64,000 nt of DNA from Elysia crispata (taxonomy: Eukaryota > Mollusca > Gastropoda > Plakobranchidae), in assembly GCA_033675545.1 (NCBI GenBank), contig JAWDGP010000260.1, positions 873,501 through 937,500 of the forward strand, read 5' to 3'. The notes below the pieces were generated by a model. That model was not told the origin of the DNA. It saw only the letters and a program-made list of their open reading frames with translations, and did no database searches. The translations under genes were made by a program, and so were the position numbers. Below are positions 31,084-45,600 of this stretch, piece by piece (within the stretch, counting starts at the first letter, position 1; each line of letters opens with the position of its first letter).

Positions 31084-34000
31084 TAACCATCATATTTTCT
31101 AAATGAATGTTGTTGGCCGTGAGACAGGGGCACTTATAGTGCCCGATTTTGTAATTTTCTTAAAAAATATTGATGAGACATCAATTTTTCAAAGAAAAAC
31201 AATTCTTTGAGGTCTTTGAAAAAATATATATCTCTTGGATTCTTGTTTTCTTTCTCCAAAGCAGATCTAGTCTTTTTTAATTTTTCATAATTTGTGGATT
31301 ATAATGAAGCAGATAATGGCATGAAAAGCTAAATGCTCTATATCAACAATACTTGCAGTTTAGCTTTTAAACTTTCCAGGACAGCATTGCCCTGGCATAC
31401 TAAAGAAAAGCACCTGTCTTGTGTAGTCACATTGTCACAACAAAAAGAGAGAAAAAAAAATAAAAGACCAAATTTAAAGATTTTGAAGATTGTTCTTGTT
31501 AAGCCTTAATCTGACAAGAAAAGTTGGGCATGATTATTATCATCTTTTTTTAGAATTTAGAATTGATAATTTTTTGTTTTACAAATTTTTTAATAATAGA
31601 AACGGAAATGATTGAATGAAACTAATTAAAAAAATATTGACACATTTTTTTCAATTAAATTGAACTGATTTTATTTCAGCTACTTTAACAGAGCAGTTGT
31701 CAGCTAATAAGTATGAATGCATGGTTTGCTGTGATAACGTTCGTGTGGAGGAACCCATTTGGAGCTGCAAAAATTGTTACCATGTCTTTCATTTATCATG
31801 CATTAAGAAATGGGCCCAATCTTCCTTTGACCAAGGTATGAATTGTCAGTTATCTTAACATCTCTTTCTTATAATAATTATCAAATTCATCAAATGCATA
31901 TTTATAATAATCTTAAACATTTTTATTGTTTGTTAAATGTAAATCATTTTGTCTTTAAAAATTGCCAACAACAAAGCATTTTAATTTTGATATTATTCTT
32001 AAAGCCAAAGCTAATGCTGGAGGCGAGTTTTTTTCTTTCCCACTTTTAAGCAAAGCACCTTGATAAAAGTTTGCCAACAGTTCAAAACTCGAAGTCGAAA
32101 CAGTTAAGACCTTTCTACTTGCTTAGACGTATTGCACAGTTGCATCGAACCATTGGCTTGCACCATGGATTAGATCTTAATTGTGATGACAAGGCCATTA
32201 GAATTTTAGTAGGAAAGGAACACAAACACACACACACACACACACACTCATTGGTCCACAATTTCTTTGTGACATCTCTCTCTATAGTTTATTGATGGCG
32301 ACTTCAGCCTTAAACTAGTACAAATCTGGTTTTAATAATAGCTTTGGACTTGCCTCCCTTAGAACAAAAGTACACAATGCTGTGTCGCTTTTTTTTTTTA
32401 ACCTTCAGTTGGAGAATTTTGGGTTTGACATACAAATATCTGCCATCTACAGTTTTAAGAGTGGAAGCATGCAACCAAAAAATTGAAAGTACGGAAACAT
32501 AGTAAAACCTTTTAGACAGTGACAATAGGTTGTTACCAAAATGTGAATGTGGGCTTTCTAACAAAATGTTTGCATTTAAAACATATTAAAGTATATGATA
32601 TTGTATGATTATGAAGCAAAAAATTGCTGAGCATTGAATACCGTGTTATGGTAAACTGATGTATTATGAACAGAAACTAAAATTCAATGAAAGAGCAAAG
32701 AATGGCCTTATCCTTTGATTAAATAGAATCTTTATTTTCCTTAACTTTCACACCCTGTGTGATTCACCCAATCAAGTTGTCAAAGTGTCTTAATGTAGAT
32801 ATAAACCAAGGAACCCATTCACTTTGTTATGCAATAGTGCAAAACTGTTTGGCCCAAGCAAAAAAAAAAAACAAAAACATCGGGCACTCTTGACTTCTTA
32901 TCATAGTAAACTACACTGAGCCACCAAGTTACCAAATCATTCAACAAAGCGTATCAGTACAGCAAACTACAATGAAAGTCCTATGAGCTTAAATTAGTGT
33001 TGAAAAGTCACTCCAGCACTACCTAGACCAACTGCAGAGTGCAGACAAAATTAGATAACAACAAAGTCCCTCTTTTCTGATATACTTGGGACCATAGCGT
33101 CGCACTCAGGAGTATTTCATTATAAATTAACTTAAAATGTTGCTCACTGGGGACAATTTATATTATTAGAAAGATGGTGCCAAGTGCCTTGACATTGGTT
33201 TCAACAGAGTGAATAAAGCAAGATAGCGCGATAAAAATTCCAATTTCATGACTAAACATGAGCTGCAGATGTGGGCACCTCATGCCTGATCCAACTAACC
33301 CCTGGACAGGTGTACCCTTGGGATGTTATTTATGGTCATCAGAGCCTGCCATTGCTGCCCAAGTAAAATATATACAAAATCTTGCGATTTGGAGCGCCAT
33401 GATCCATTTGACATCATTGATTATCAAATATTAGTTGATGAACTTTATTGAACTTTTTTTTTCATTTTCTTTGACACTGCCTTTTTTTTTTGTTAATAAA
33501 TATAAAAAATTATAAAAAACATTTTATTTTAGCTCAAACTAGCTCTATTTTTAAAATACTATGTACTTGTAAATTGCAAAATTGCATTTCTTGATCAATT
33601 CATGATTCTCTCATTTTTTCTGTATGTTTTTATTGTTTATCATCATAGAAAGAATAATGAATAAGGTCCATTTTAATCATGTTAATCAGATGCAAGGAAC
33701 TGGAGGTGTCCAGGTTGCCAAAATGAGACGTCCTACATTCCTTCTCGTTACTTCTGTTTCTGTGGTTAGTATTGCCTTTTATTTTTTGTTATATTTCAAT
33801 TTTAAAAGGAGAAAAGAGAAATAAAACAAAGCCAGTTTTGATCAGATTTTTTAAAATGTTGTTCAGATTAACTCTTATTTTATCTCTAATGATATACAGC
33901 TCTAGCTTGCCTGTGGATAGTTATGATAAATGTGAATCACTTTATAAAGACATTTTATATCAAATAATTAAGAGTCCAAGTTACTTTTATGATATACTTT

Positions 34001-37000
34001 CTTTTGATGTAAATCTAGAATAAATTCTTACTCTTTTTACAGTGATTTATAATGGCAAACAGAAAACAGATCCAACATGAAGATGTATATTTTTTCAACA
34101 CGTTATTATTGTATATTACAAGCTGCAAACCCCGTTCTACGAACGGGACCATGGTATCAATTTGCCGGTGCTGGGGTGCGTCCGTGTATTAAACAAGCTT
34201 ATAAATGGTCTTGATGTGTATCCTTTTACATAAATGATCCAGATATATGCCTCCGCCTATCCATCTTTACCTAGAATCTAAATATCTCAATAATTACTAT
34301 TCTGAACACAAAATTTAGAAAATGGAAATAAATTTTTTTTTGGATTAAAGGAAATCGACTAATTCTATACTTTTCCAATATGATTATTAGGAAGCTTTGA
34401 ATATTTGCATTAAGTGCATAAAAGTGCACTGCCTAGAGCGAATTCTTAGCCGCGCAGTTACTTAAATCTACATAAAATGCAAAAAAATCTGTAGGCCTAA
34501 AATTGAAATCTAGATTTTTTTAGCTGCAGATCTTAACCTTTTGATTTGAGTTTAGCTGCTATAAATATGTAGGACCTAGATCTAGAATCTATGTCGAAGC
34601 AACCTTTTCAGATTCTTTACTTAGATCTTACACTATATCATGTAGTTCCAAATCTAGATCTATTCCAAACGGCGCCCACTTTGTATGCATACTTTCAGGT
34701 TCATTCCTGCCATTTCTGCCCAGCTGTGCTTACAGGAAATAGTTCACTCATTCGTCTTTTTCTTCTGAGAAAATAATAATCACATTTTTGCCTTTATTTT
34801 TAGACAAATACTATTTTGGTGAAAAACAATATTACGACTCCAATCTTTACAGCAATTTACAACTTTATGCCAAATTTGACGTCCCTAGGTGGTCTAGAAA
34901 GGTTAGGTTAGATGGTCCTCATTTTTTACCTAGCTCCATTATATATAGATGAAAATTCATTCTTAAGAGCAGGAAGTTTTTTTTAAATTTGAGGGCCAGT
35001 ATTAATGAATTTGGATTTTAGCAAGAGAATATAAAAGAAAACCAAGCAGCTTAAAAAATGAACTGTGCAAATCCAAAACTTCACTTAAAACAACATTTGT
35101 GAGTTGCCAGACAAGTAAGCTTTTCATGCCAAGGGTAAGGGGATCTTGAAATGAGAGAATAAAAATGATACACCCAGAGTTTACACTTGCAGAAATTAGA
35201 ATTTATGAGAAAAATCTTCCACATTTTTATAAGTAGTATCAGCTTCATGTTGTAATAAAGATTTTAGATCATATAAAAAATGTCCTTAGCTTTGCGCTTA
35301 CATTGAACGCAACTCACTTTGTATTTTTTAAGGTCGCAGAAAAGATCCAAGGTATAAACGAGGAGAAACTCCTCACAGCTGTGGGGAACCTTGTCGTCAA
35401 AAAAGAGCTGGGGATTGCAAACACCCTTGCACACTGTAAGAATTCTCTTCATTATGAGATAAATGCACTATATTGGCTGCTCATAGTGTAATAAAGATTT
35501 CAAATGTTTAAGTCTGTCGTTTGGTGCACTGCTTTTTTATTTTCTTAGGTGTCATGTATATTATATGACTGGGCCTCAATTGGGTATTTAAACCAGTTAC
35601 TTGATTTGCTATCCCAACCTAACTCATATTCTGCATAGATAGGTGCAGATTCAATGCTTAACAACTTCAGTTTTTGCATGTTATTTGTGTTGCATGCTGA
35701 CATGTAGAGTAAAGTAAACTTCACCAGGAGTAGGACAAGAGATTTGATTTACGGCAATATGTCTGTATGTAGTTACATATTTCAATTGCAAAAATGATAT
35801 TTGGAATCAAGCAGCTACAGAAATGGACATGTCATTGAAAATCTGAAGGAGGGCCAACAGTTAATTTTTGCCATTAAGATAAACTTTTATTTCAGAAGCA
35901 TTTTTTTCTTTAGCTTTAGAGCAATCCCATAAAATACACAAAGAAAGGCCACTTTGTCTTCAAAATCAAAGTAAACATGTACCTTCTTGATTTTGAATTC
36001 AGAATGCTCCTTTTGATAGCTACATAGGAAACCATTCCTTATTTGGTTTTGATTGGTTATGAAGAGATGATACATGAAAAAAATTAGCTTTTTCAGAGTA
36101 GATTTTCATACATAAGAGAATCTCTTCTACCATGGCAAAAGTAAAACTTAGCACATCTTGGTTATAGGTAAAAACAAATGCTTAACATTTCATAGTTTAT
36201 TTTTTAATTTTCTCCTCTCTCTTATCCTTTTTTTTGTTTGTTTCTGCAACAGCTTGTGTCACCCTGGTCCATGCCCTCCATGTAGCTCAATGGTCTCTGT
36301 CAAGTGTGATTGTGGCAAAAGCAGGTAAGGTTGCAAAATTGTCATGGTTCAACATTTTTTTTATTTCTAAGTAAAAATTCGTTTCAATAGATGTCTGTTT
36401 GTTAGTGAAATACATAGATGAGTGCAAACCTGATAAGAATTTTTGGATCATTACCCTGGCATCAAACTCAGTCTACAAGACGCTTGCCTAATAATTTGGT
36501 TGCTTTAATGAAATCAGAATAATTTCTCTTTTACAGTTTAAGTTTAACAAAATCGAAGTTCATAACTGACCAAAAGATGAATTTTATGGATATGTATTTC
36601 ACAAAATATTTTCAAATATCCATTTTCTTCTATACTAATACATAGGGTAGTCAGTGTCATTTGGGAAAAAAATCAGAAGAAAACCTTTACATTTTTTCAT
36701 AGCTAACAAAGTAAAATAGAATTGAAAATAATTTCAATATATGCGGAGATGGGAAGGGGTCCTATTCATTGAAGAATAGATTCACACTTCTATTTTGTAG
36801 AATGGGGACAATTAACACTGCATAGTCTATATTTATGTCTTGAAGGATTATTGCATTTTAGTTGCTTATGGGAATGGTCAAATGGAAACTGGTGTGCCTT
36901 GAACATTGAGTAAGCAGCGGAATCTAAAGCGGCAGGGCTATCTCTATGTGTTTTCATTGGTTGACATTCCTCGTTTTTGAGGCTTGTTACCATTGACACA

Positions 37001-39624
37001 ACCTACAGGAAGTATATATGGTTTACAATTACAATCTTGGATGTCTATTGACGGGCTCACTTTCTGACAGTTTCTCTGATACTAGCTGTGACTGAGATTT
37101 TTAGGCTAGACACATTTAATAGTTTTTTTTACGAATCTTAACCATACTAAGTAGTCATGAAAGGTTGCTTTTTATTTAAAAATGTCCTCAAAGCCTCAGT
37201 ATTTTCCATGAATGTCAGCATTTTGTAGGACCAATACTTTATGGACAGATTTCTTAATTTGGGCATAAATGTGCCGTGTAGGTCCTGAAAGATTTGACAA
37301 AAATGTTTGCTTGATGGCCTAAAAGAAGCTCAGTCTTTAGTCTATGCACAGATATATTTTGTTTATGTTGTACTCTACATTTCACATTATTTTTATCTTA
37401 ATCAGAACAAAGTCTGTTCAAATGCTCAATGTCAGAGTTGTTATGTATACACTATGGTCAGGATTGAAAGCAGTATAGGTTGATGATAACATATGTTGTT
37501 TTATTGTATGTATGAACAAGTTTTGATACTTTAAAATGAATTCTTGATTTCACAAAATACATGTGGATACTTCAAGTAAGGCACATATTCATCAAAACCA
37601 CTTTGACTTTGCAGAACTAAGCGTGACTACCAGTTCTTGAAATGAGGAATAGATGTTTTTGGAAAAATCAAGTATATTGATATGTGAACTAATTTTTTTC
37701 AATTTCCTAAGCTGATTCTTGAAGATGAGTTTTTCAAAAAAGGCTCTCTGTTTTTACAATAGTTTACAATAGTTTTGAGAGCAAATGCTTTTACTCTATG
37801 TAGTTTTATACACCGATACATTGTCAAACATCTAACTAAACAAATGAAACTACTGGTAAATTGGTAGATATTATATACATTTGAATAGGTCTTGAGGTTT
37901 CAAAGTTTTAATCTTTGGTTTTGGAAAATCACTCCCCAATTATTATAAATCGTTTTTAGACACACCTATGGAACAAATGCATAGTAATAAAAGAGGAAGA
38001 GTAAGTACTGCAAGTTTTAAGGGAGAAAACAAGCTGTGATTAGAAAAACAAAATGTGAGGAAAGAAAATGTGATATAATGACATAAGAAGCTAATAAACT
38101 GCTGAAAGAAGAAAATGTGATATAATGACATAAGAAGCTAATAAACTGCTGATATAAACTGCCTGACTGGCTCTTCCATGACCCATAGTAACCAGAACCG
38201 TGTGAGTAGGGCTAGGCAGCCTATCTAAATGTCACTGAAGAAGAGTGATTTTGAACAGCCATGAATAAAAGAAGTGTTCACTCTGGGGAAGTGAGGGGCA
38301 AAAGTTTTTTTTAGAAAAGTAGTGGCTGTTGGTATTTGGGACAAATTCAGGAAAAATCTGCATGTTGAGAGTAGCTTATAAGGGAGTTAACAAGAGTACA
38401 CAGACAAGTATCGTTAGACTTCTTTCAAGCCCAGGATCTTATCAATATCATTTTGAAGTGGTCTATCCCCATGTTAAGTAAGATGGTATAAAGCTAATGA
38501 ACAAACATGTAAGCAAGGATATTTGAATTGATTGATTGCCTTGCTTTATTCCTTCTTTAAACTATAAGTAAAATATAACTTTATTACCTTCATTTGCCAA
38601 TCAGCTTTGTGCTGGAAAGGCCATTTCCACATCAAATATTATATAGATACTGGTGACTGTCAAAGTATATTTTTAGCTCAGAGGGAACTTTTTTATGTTA
38701 GTTTTATAAGAACTGCTTCAGTGATGACACACATACTTTATAGCAGTCACATGTCCATAAAGAATTGTTTTCTCAGACAAGATTGGCCAGCTTTGCTCAT
38801 AAGTAAGGCAAGGGCATAAAATAGGAATCCCTAAGTCTTCTGCAATTTAAGTTTAAAGAAAGAAAAAGATTAATAGTTTACGGTAAAAGAAGTTAAACAA
38901 AGGCAATATGAAAACTTAATGATTTTAACCCCCACCTCTAGGCCACCTCGCAAATGTCAACTTAAGTTATAGATGTTTCTGCTATGTATTTTCTATTTAC
39001 GGATCAGGAAAAACGTGCGATGCTCAGCCAAAATCCAGTTTAAATGCAACCAAGTATGTGACAGCAAACTCAACTGTAAAGACCATAAATGTGTACTTCA
39101 ATGTCATAGTGGTCCCTGCCCTCCTTGTTCTGTTTCTAAATCTCAGGGTAAGTGAGAGTTTAATTAATTTCAGGGTTTCATGCCATAAGATACGGATATT
39201 TTTTTTAGACCCTTATCTTCTTTTCACACATTTTGTTAATAATTGAAGGAAAGGGAAAGAAGGGTGGCCTCTCTCATTTTTAGTGAATATGGCAGTTATT
39301 ATTTTTAAATTTGTGTTTCATCTCAAGTAAGAAATAAGTTTAGTTTAATCTTTGAAAGAAGTCAGTGAGTTTGTTTTATATTTTTTACTTTTCTGAACAG
39401 AATGTTTTTGCTCAAAGACAAAGCGCACTGTGATCTGTGGGACTGATGAATATGCCATGATTTCCTTCAGTTGCGAAAAACCTTGTGGCAGGTTTGTAAC
39501 TGCTTTGCATTTTTCCTCCATCCTTGCATGTTCCATAATTGAATCTTTATGCATTTTATAAAAGTTATTAGATTAAATTTGGTAATAGAATATTTTACTA
39601 TACATATTATTATTATTATTGTTG

Positions 39625-39694
<70 letters not shown>

Positions 39695-42600
39695 ACATGA
39701 TATTGATATTATTATTATTATTATTCATTATTTTTGCAAAGCTGCTACTGCTTTGTACCAGTATTAGCACTACTTCTAAGGCTTTTAAGTGAAAATGACC
39801 GAAAATGCTTGAACAGGTGGGATTAGAACCATCCATTTATAGATGCTTCGGCACCAGTCGCCTTGCCACTCAAAGAGAACATAGCTTATACCAATACGCC
39901 ACTATGCTCCCTAAAAAGAGAGTTCCATGGAGAAGGTATTTACTAAGCCTCCCTGAGCAACTTGCAATCTTGATTGGGAAAGCCCAAATCGCACCAAAGA
40001 CAACCATTGAATCTGGAAGCGCTACACTTGCCATTGGATGCACAAACAACTTGGACGAAAGATAACAATATGTATGGCTCAAATATTGATGGGTGCCAAA
40101 GCATCTATAAATCGATGGTTCTAATCCCACCTATTAAGCATTTTCAGTCATTTTCACTTAAAAGCCTTACCCTAATCATTGCTGCGCACTACCTAAAATT
40201 CTAGCTCTTATAATTCTTACAACTACTACTACTACTACTGCTTGCTGCTGCTGCTGTTATCACTACTACAGCCTTCACCAACACTAAATGACTAAAACAT
40301 ATTTTTGTTGCATGCTGAGAGGGATAATTAGATTATCTTTTTAGAGCTTCAATTTTGTTCTGTTTAATATTTGTTTTTCTAGTGAACATGTGATTGCAAT
40401 TTGAAGTTATTAAAAATGTATAATTCTTTTTGCTTTGTGGTATGAAAAGACAACTTTCTTGTGGCAACCATGTTTGTGAGGAACTTTGCCATCCTGGAGA
40501 ATGTGCTCCATGCAGCCTTTCACCAAGTCAGCTACAATTCTGCTGTTGTGGCAAGACAGATATCAAAGACTTAACAATACCAGAGAGACAATCTTGTCTA
40601 GATCCTGTGCCTATTTGCCATCAAGTATGCAATAGGCCTATGGCCTGTGGCTCAGCCCGTGAGTGACTATTTTAATTTTTTTTTCTTCTTTTTTTTTTCT
40701 TTAAATAATTATCATTAAAATTTATATGACCCAAGCATATGTCAAGGTGACAGCTACAATTTTGGAACACAGTTTTAGCATAATCAAAGCCCAGAAGTGT
40801 TGGATTTCCTAAAACCTTGAAAGCATTTGTGCAAAAAGTTATTGAATCCACAGGTCAAAAATGTTTATTACCACTATATTCCCAGAAAAAAAAAATTAGA
40901 CAGCTAAAATACCATCTACCTTTGTTATCTTTTGTCAGTTTTGTAGCATTATTCTTTGTTACATGACCCCTTTCTTAACCCACATCCTTTACCATTTATT
41001 TTATGTTTCTTTTCATTTTTTTTCTCCTTTGATCCTTTAGAGAACATTTTTTTTTCAGTGATGTATTGTCATAATTAATCTGTCTCAGTCCTATTGGGAT
41101 CTTATAAACTGGGTTCAGTTTCATCAGCTCAGCATTTTAAATTTCGAAGACAGATTTGATAAACCTTAAGATCACTGTCAGGGAAAATCATGAACCTCTT
41201 TAATGAGTGTATCATTTCTGAGGACAGAGAGAAAACTGATTTGATGTAAGGGTGTTATCCAATAAAACTGAAATTGTTGGCCCATAATTACAGTGTCCTT
41301 GCCATGTTTGTTAGGTCTTAATAGCTGTAAAATCCTGTTCATTGAACAGCAGTTCAGCAAACTTTGAATGTCTACATATTAAGGCAAAAGCTCATGAATA
41401 ACATCAAATGTGTGTAATATGTCGGAATCAAATATCTAGTATTTTTTTAAAAGCAATTGTTATAAAGAACAAGTGAGGGAAAAACAAATGTTATGTAACA
41501 TTTTAAGGCTTTCAAATTTATCAGACTCGTTGAGATACATGTTTAACTCATATACTTCATACTATTGTTTTCATTAGTGCCATATGACTAACATTTATAG
41601 AGTATGGGCTTTAGAGCAAACAAGTCCAAAGGATTATGGGTTTTTTTTAAACGTGGACTAACTTTCAGCAACATTATGCAAGTATATCTCCCAAAGCTCA
41701 CGAGAAAGAGGTAAAATGTCAGATGCAGAACTTATTTATATGCAAACAAGAGAGTGCTTGTGAATTTGCAGAGAATAAAGTGTATATTATAAGACATGTG
41801 GTTCTTTTGGGTTTCAAATGCCCTTTAGAGAACATTGGAAAATACTGAAGCTGTCAGAATGAGAAATTATCAGTTTCAATTGCTAGATATTTGTTATGTC
41901 TTATAACTCTATCTAACTGCAATGTGTAATGTATTGTATATTTATGTCTTTTTATTTCTCAAAATTACACTTAATTGGAAAAAAGGGCTACCCCATTTGT
42001 GTGAGAGGATTTGTCATAATGGAGAGTGTGGCCCCTGTAGCAAAGAAACAACTCTCAAATGTGAATGTGGGGCTACAGAGAAAAAAATGCCTTGTGAAGT
42101 TGCAGTAACTTTCAATGGTAAGTGCTGCAGGTCATTTCCTCTCATATTTCTAAAGACATACTTGTGCAATTGGTTTAAGATAAATTATATTGTTTTAAGT
42201 AACACCCTTGTAATTTGGTAGTTATCACATTTAATTTAATAAATACATTCTGTAAAGTGTTGTGTTTTTATCAAAGTGCATTTGATAATAAAAGTGCACA
42301 TCAGGAAATACAAGTCCTTCTTAAACAAATAACCTCCACTGCAACAATCACCTCTTCAAATTATACCATGTAACTTTCATGTTGCTAAAATTATTCTTTA
42401 ATTTAACAAGCATTCTAGCCTAACACAGATTCTGATCCGTCATTTCATAGTATATGAGTTCTTAACTGTTACTTTTTAGTTAGTAATGAAAGTTGTAACC
42501 TGGAAAAGTGGCTTAGGGTTAAAAACAAAACACTGCATGTGATCTCAAAATAATATCTACTTAATTCATTTTAATTTTAATTCTTTGTTGTCCTATAGAA

Positions 42601-45600
42601 ATAGCCTCAGCTCAGCAGATTAATTAATATTAATTAAAGTATACAAGCTAAGGATTTTTTTTACAGTTTTAATTTCCACATTATTGTTGTACCTGTAATT
42701 CATTTCATTTGATTTTTTTTATTCTGTTGAAAAGTTGCTCACTGCAATATACATTTCAGAGAGGAATCCATTTAAATGCCAAAAGAGATGTGGGAAGAAA
42801 AAAACATGTGGACGCCACAAATGCTCAGACACATGCTGTGTTGTAAGTGCCATTTTCTTATTTTTATTGCTATGAGTCACTCATTTTACAATATCTTAAG
42901 CCTTTTTTTTATTTGATTTGTCAGATATTGTACTCACTGGGTTTTCCTAGTAACTTGATTCATTTTCAGTCATAAATCTCAAACATATTGGAGGAAAGAA
43001 CAATATTTTATTGGGACCAAAAAAGAAATCTTGATTAAATCATAGTAATGTGTACATGCTTCATGTATGGTGGGGAAAAGTAAATGTTTTGGACACATAT
43101 TCATGCCTGGTTCACACTCTTAATGAAATAATGAAATTTTCTTTCCTTTTTGGCAGAAAGATATTCACATTTGTGAATTTGTATGTGGTCGCAAGCTGTC
43201 TTGTGGAATTCATAAATGTGAGGAATTATGTCACAGTGGCAACTGCAAGCGATGCCTTCAAGCAAGTAAGAAATTACTCAATTCCAAAAAGATGTAAATT
43301 GTTATATTGTACAGAATAAAGCAAAAAAAGAAAATAAAGCTAGAGGGCCAAATTTTTATATTCTTTATTTGAAGATGATTTTCAGTAGTCTCTTTTGTAC
43401 ACAAATAAAGTTATGCATAACGTGCAGTTACTTTTTTGTTTAAAAGTATACTTTGCATCATAAAAAGATACCCTAAGGCGTTTTTTTTCTGACATGATGC
43501 AATAATTGTTCAGAGAAAATTAGAGGGAATCGTAAAATTTCTCATAAACAATCCTCAAATGTCGCATTAGGAAGTCCAATTTCTGCCAGTCTGAATATAT
43601 ATATATATATATATTTAAAAACAAAAAGACTTGTTTTCTCCATTTCACATAGCCATTATCATTTTTTATGCTTTTTCACTTTGAGGAAAAGAGGACAGTG
43701 TTCTGTTGTAAAAATCAATATTTTGTGAAAATAGGTACATATTAAACATTATGACTTTAATAAAAATACAGTGAAATAACTGAAACTTGATGTTGGTATT
43801 TTCTGGCATTTAAAAAAAGCTTTTCAGCAAATGATAAAACCCAAAGATATCAAAATAAACTTTTAAGCAAAACCAAAAATCAAACTCACAAAAATCCAAT
43901 ACTCTGCTCTACATCTTGTTTTTCCACCTGTAGATGAAAACTGAATTTCAGGCAGCCTAAATCTAGTGCATTTTTTAAAAGATCAACCACTATTTTCTTT
44001 GTGCAGGTTTTGATGAACTAACCTGTCACTGTGGAGCTGCAGTTATTGAGCCTCCAGTTCCTTGTGGAACTCGCAGACCTGAATGTCATTTGCCTTGCAC
44101 CCGCGAACATGATTGTAGTCATGAAGGTAACTCCTATCTCTAGATTTATTTTTGTCTCAGAAGCTGACACAGCATCCTTTCTTGTGCTTGAAAAAAGAGT
44201 CAGGTTTACCCTTCTTATTCTACATTTGTCAATTACAAGATTCAGAGAAAATTATCATGTTCTGTGGTATTTCTTTTCTAAGATAAATCACTTTATTTTT
44301 GGGACTATCATGAATTCAAACAATTTCTTATGAGGACTTTGCATGTAGAATAAAAATGATATACTATTGTCATAGGAGAGCAAACAATACTACTATCCAA
44401 TGGCATGCACATTTTTTGAGTGAGTATGTGATCTTGGTAATGATGATAAAATCACGCTGGAAATTAGAATTTGATAGAAGAGATATATTTATATACAACT
44501 TACCCAGTTCAAAGTGTGATAAAACTCAAACTATGCATGAAAAACCAAAATAAAGAGCAACAAAGCTTAATTTTCTCTTAAATGAATATGTTGATTATCA
44601 TCCAAGGAAAAGAAAATGTAGTTGACAATTCAATACTTGTAAAGAAAAGTATAAAGAATACTCTTTACTTCAGATTGTGTTTTATGTTTCTCAAAGATGA
44701 AATTAACAAAATTGTATGTTTTTTTGTATTTACTTTCAGTTCGCCACCAATGTCACTCGGAGGAGAAGTGCCCACCCTGCACCGAGCTAACAGAGAAATT
44801 GTGCATGGGTGGACATACAGTGAGATATTTCAACTCTGATTGATTTGTATTTAATATTTATAAAAGTTTTAGAAAACATGATCAATGATGCCGCAATGAT
44901 CAAATTGAGCTATAAAATCATCCTGCAGTTTTCAAAAAGGGACAAAGAAAGGCATTGCCTTGGTCCAACTATGAGTCATGTGTATTTTAAGCCTAAAAGT
45001 TGCTATTGAGAAATTAGCATGAAAAGGTCTGAATTAAGTATGTTACTTTTAGTTAGGTTTCTGGGTATAGCACTTCACATGAAAACAAATCTTGTACTCT
45101 TAAGTTTTTGGTGGGGTTTTGTGGTGCTTGAAGTTTTCTTTTGATATGATATCAAAAGACTTGATACGTAATTTTTAATTTTGTTAATAATAATGACAAC
45201 AACAACAATAATTGTTTCAATGTATGTTTAATTATTTTTGAAGATGATGCTTCCCTGGTTGCTTTTGGAAGATTATTCCCTATTTTATGATCTAAAGGGT
45301 AAAAGGAGCGCTGAATCAAAAATTTGTAGTCAGAGAGATAAGTCAGCGCCACCTGATCAAAATATTTATAACAAATCATGAACACTGTGTTTAAAATGTG
45401 TTTTAACAGTCAGACAATGCAAGTAATAGAGGACAGGTCTATTGTAATCATGTTTCTTTGATTTCGTAATTAAACTACCGTGGTATCCCCTCCTATAACA
45501 TGCTATATAGCAGAGAAAAACAAGTTGATATATGGAAATATACATAAAAAGAAAAATACAAAAAGTCAAGAAAAAAATACAAACAGTAAAGACAATAGCA

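Noticed and set aside
33624..33824. 66-aa ORF over NFX1 exon 3
   Set aside because: Wrong frame; the real exon 33690-33764 reads [10 protein letters not shown] in another phase.
39549..39836. Poly-Asn and poly-Ile ORFs
   Set aside because: Products of the TTA/ATT microsatellite; the same applies at 53058-53367.
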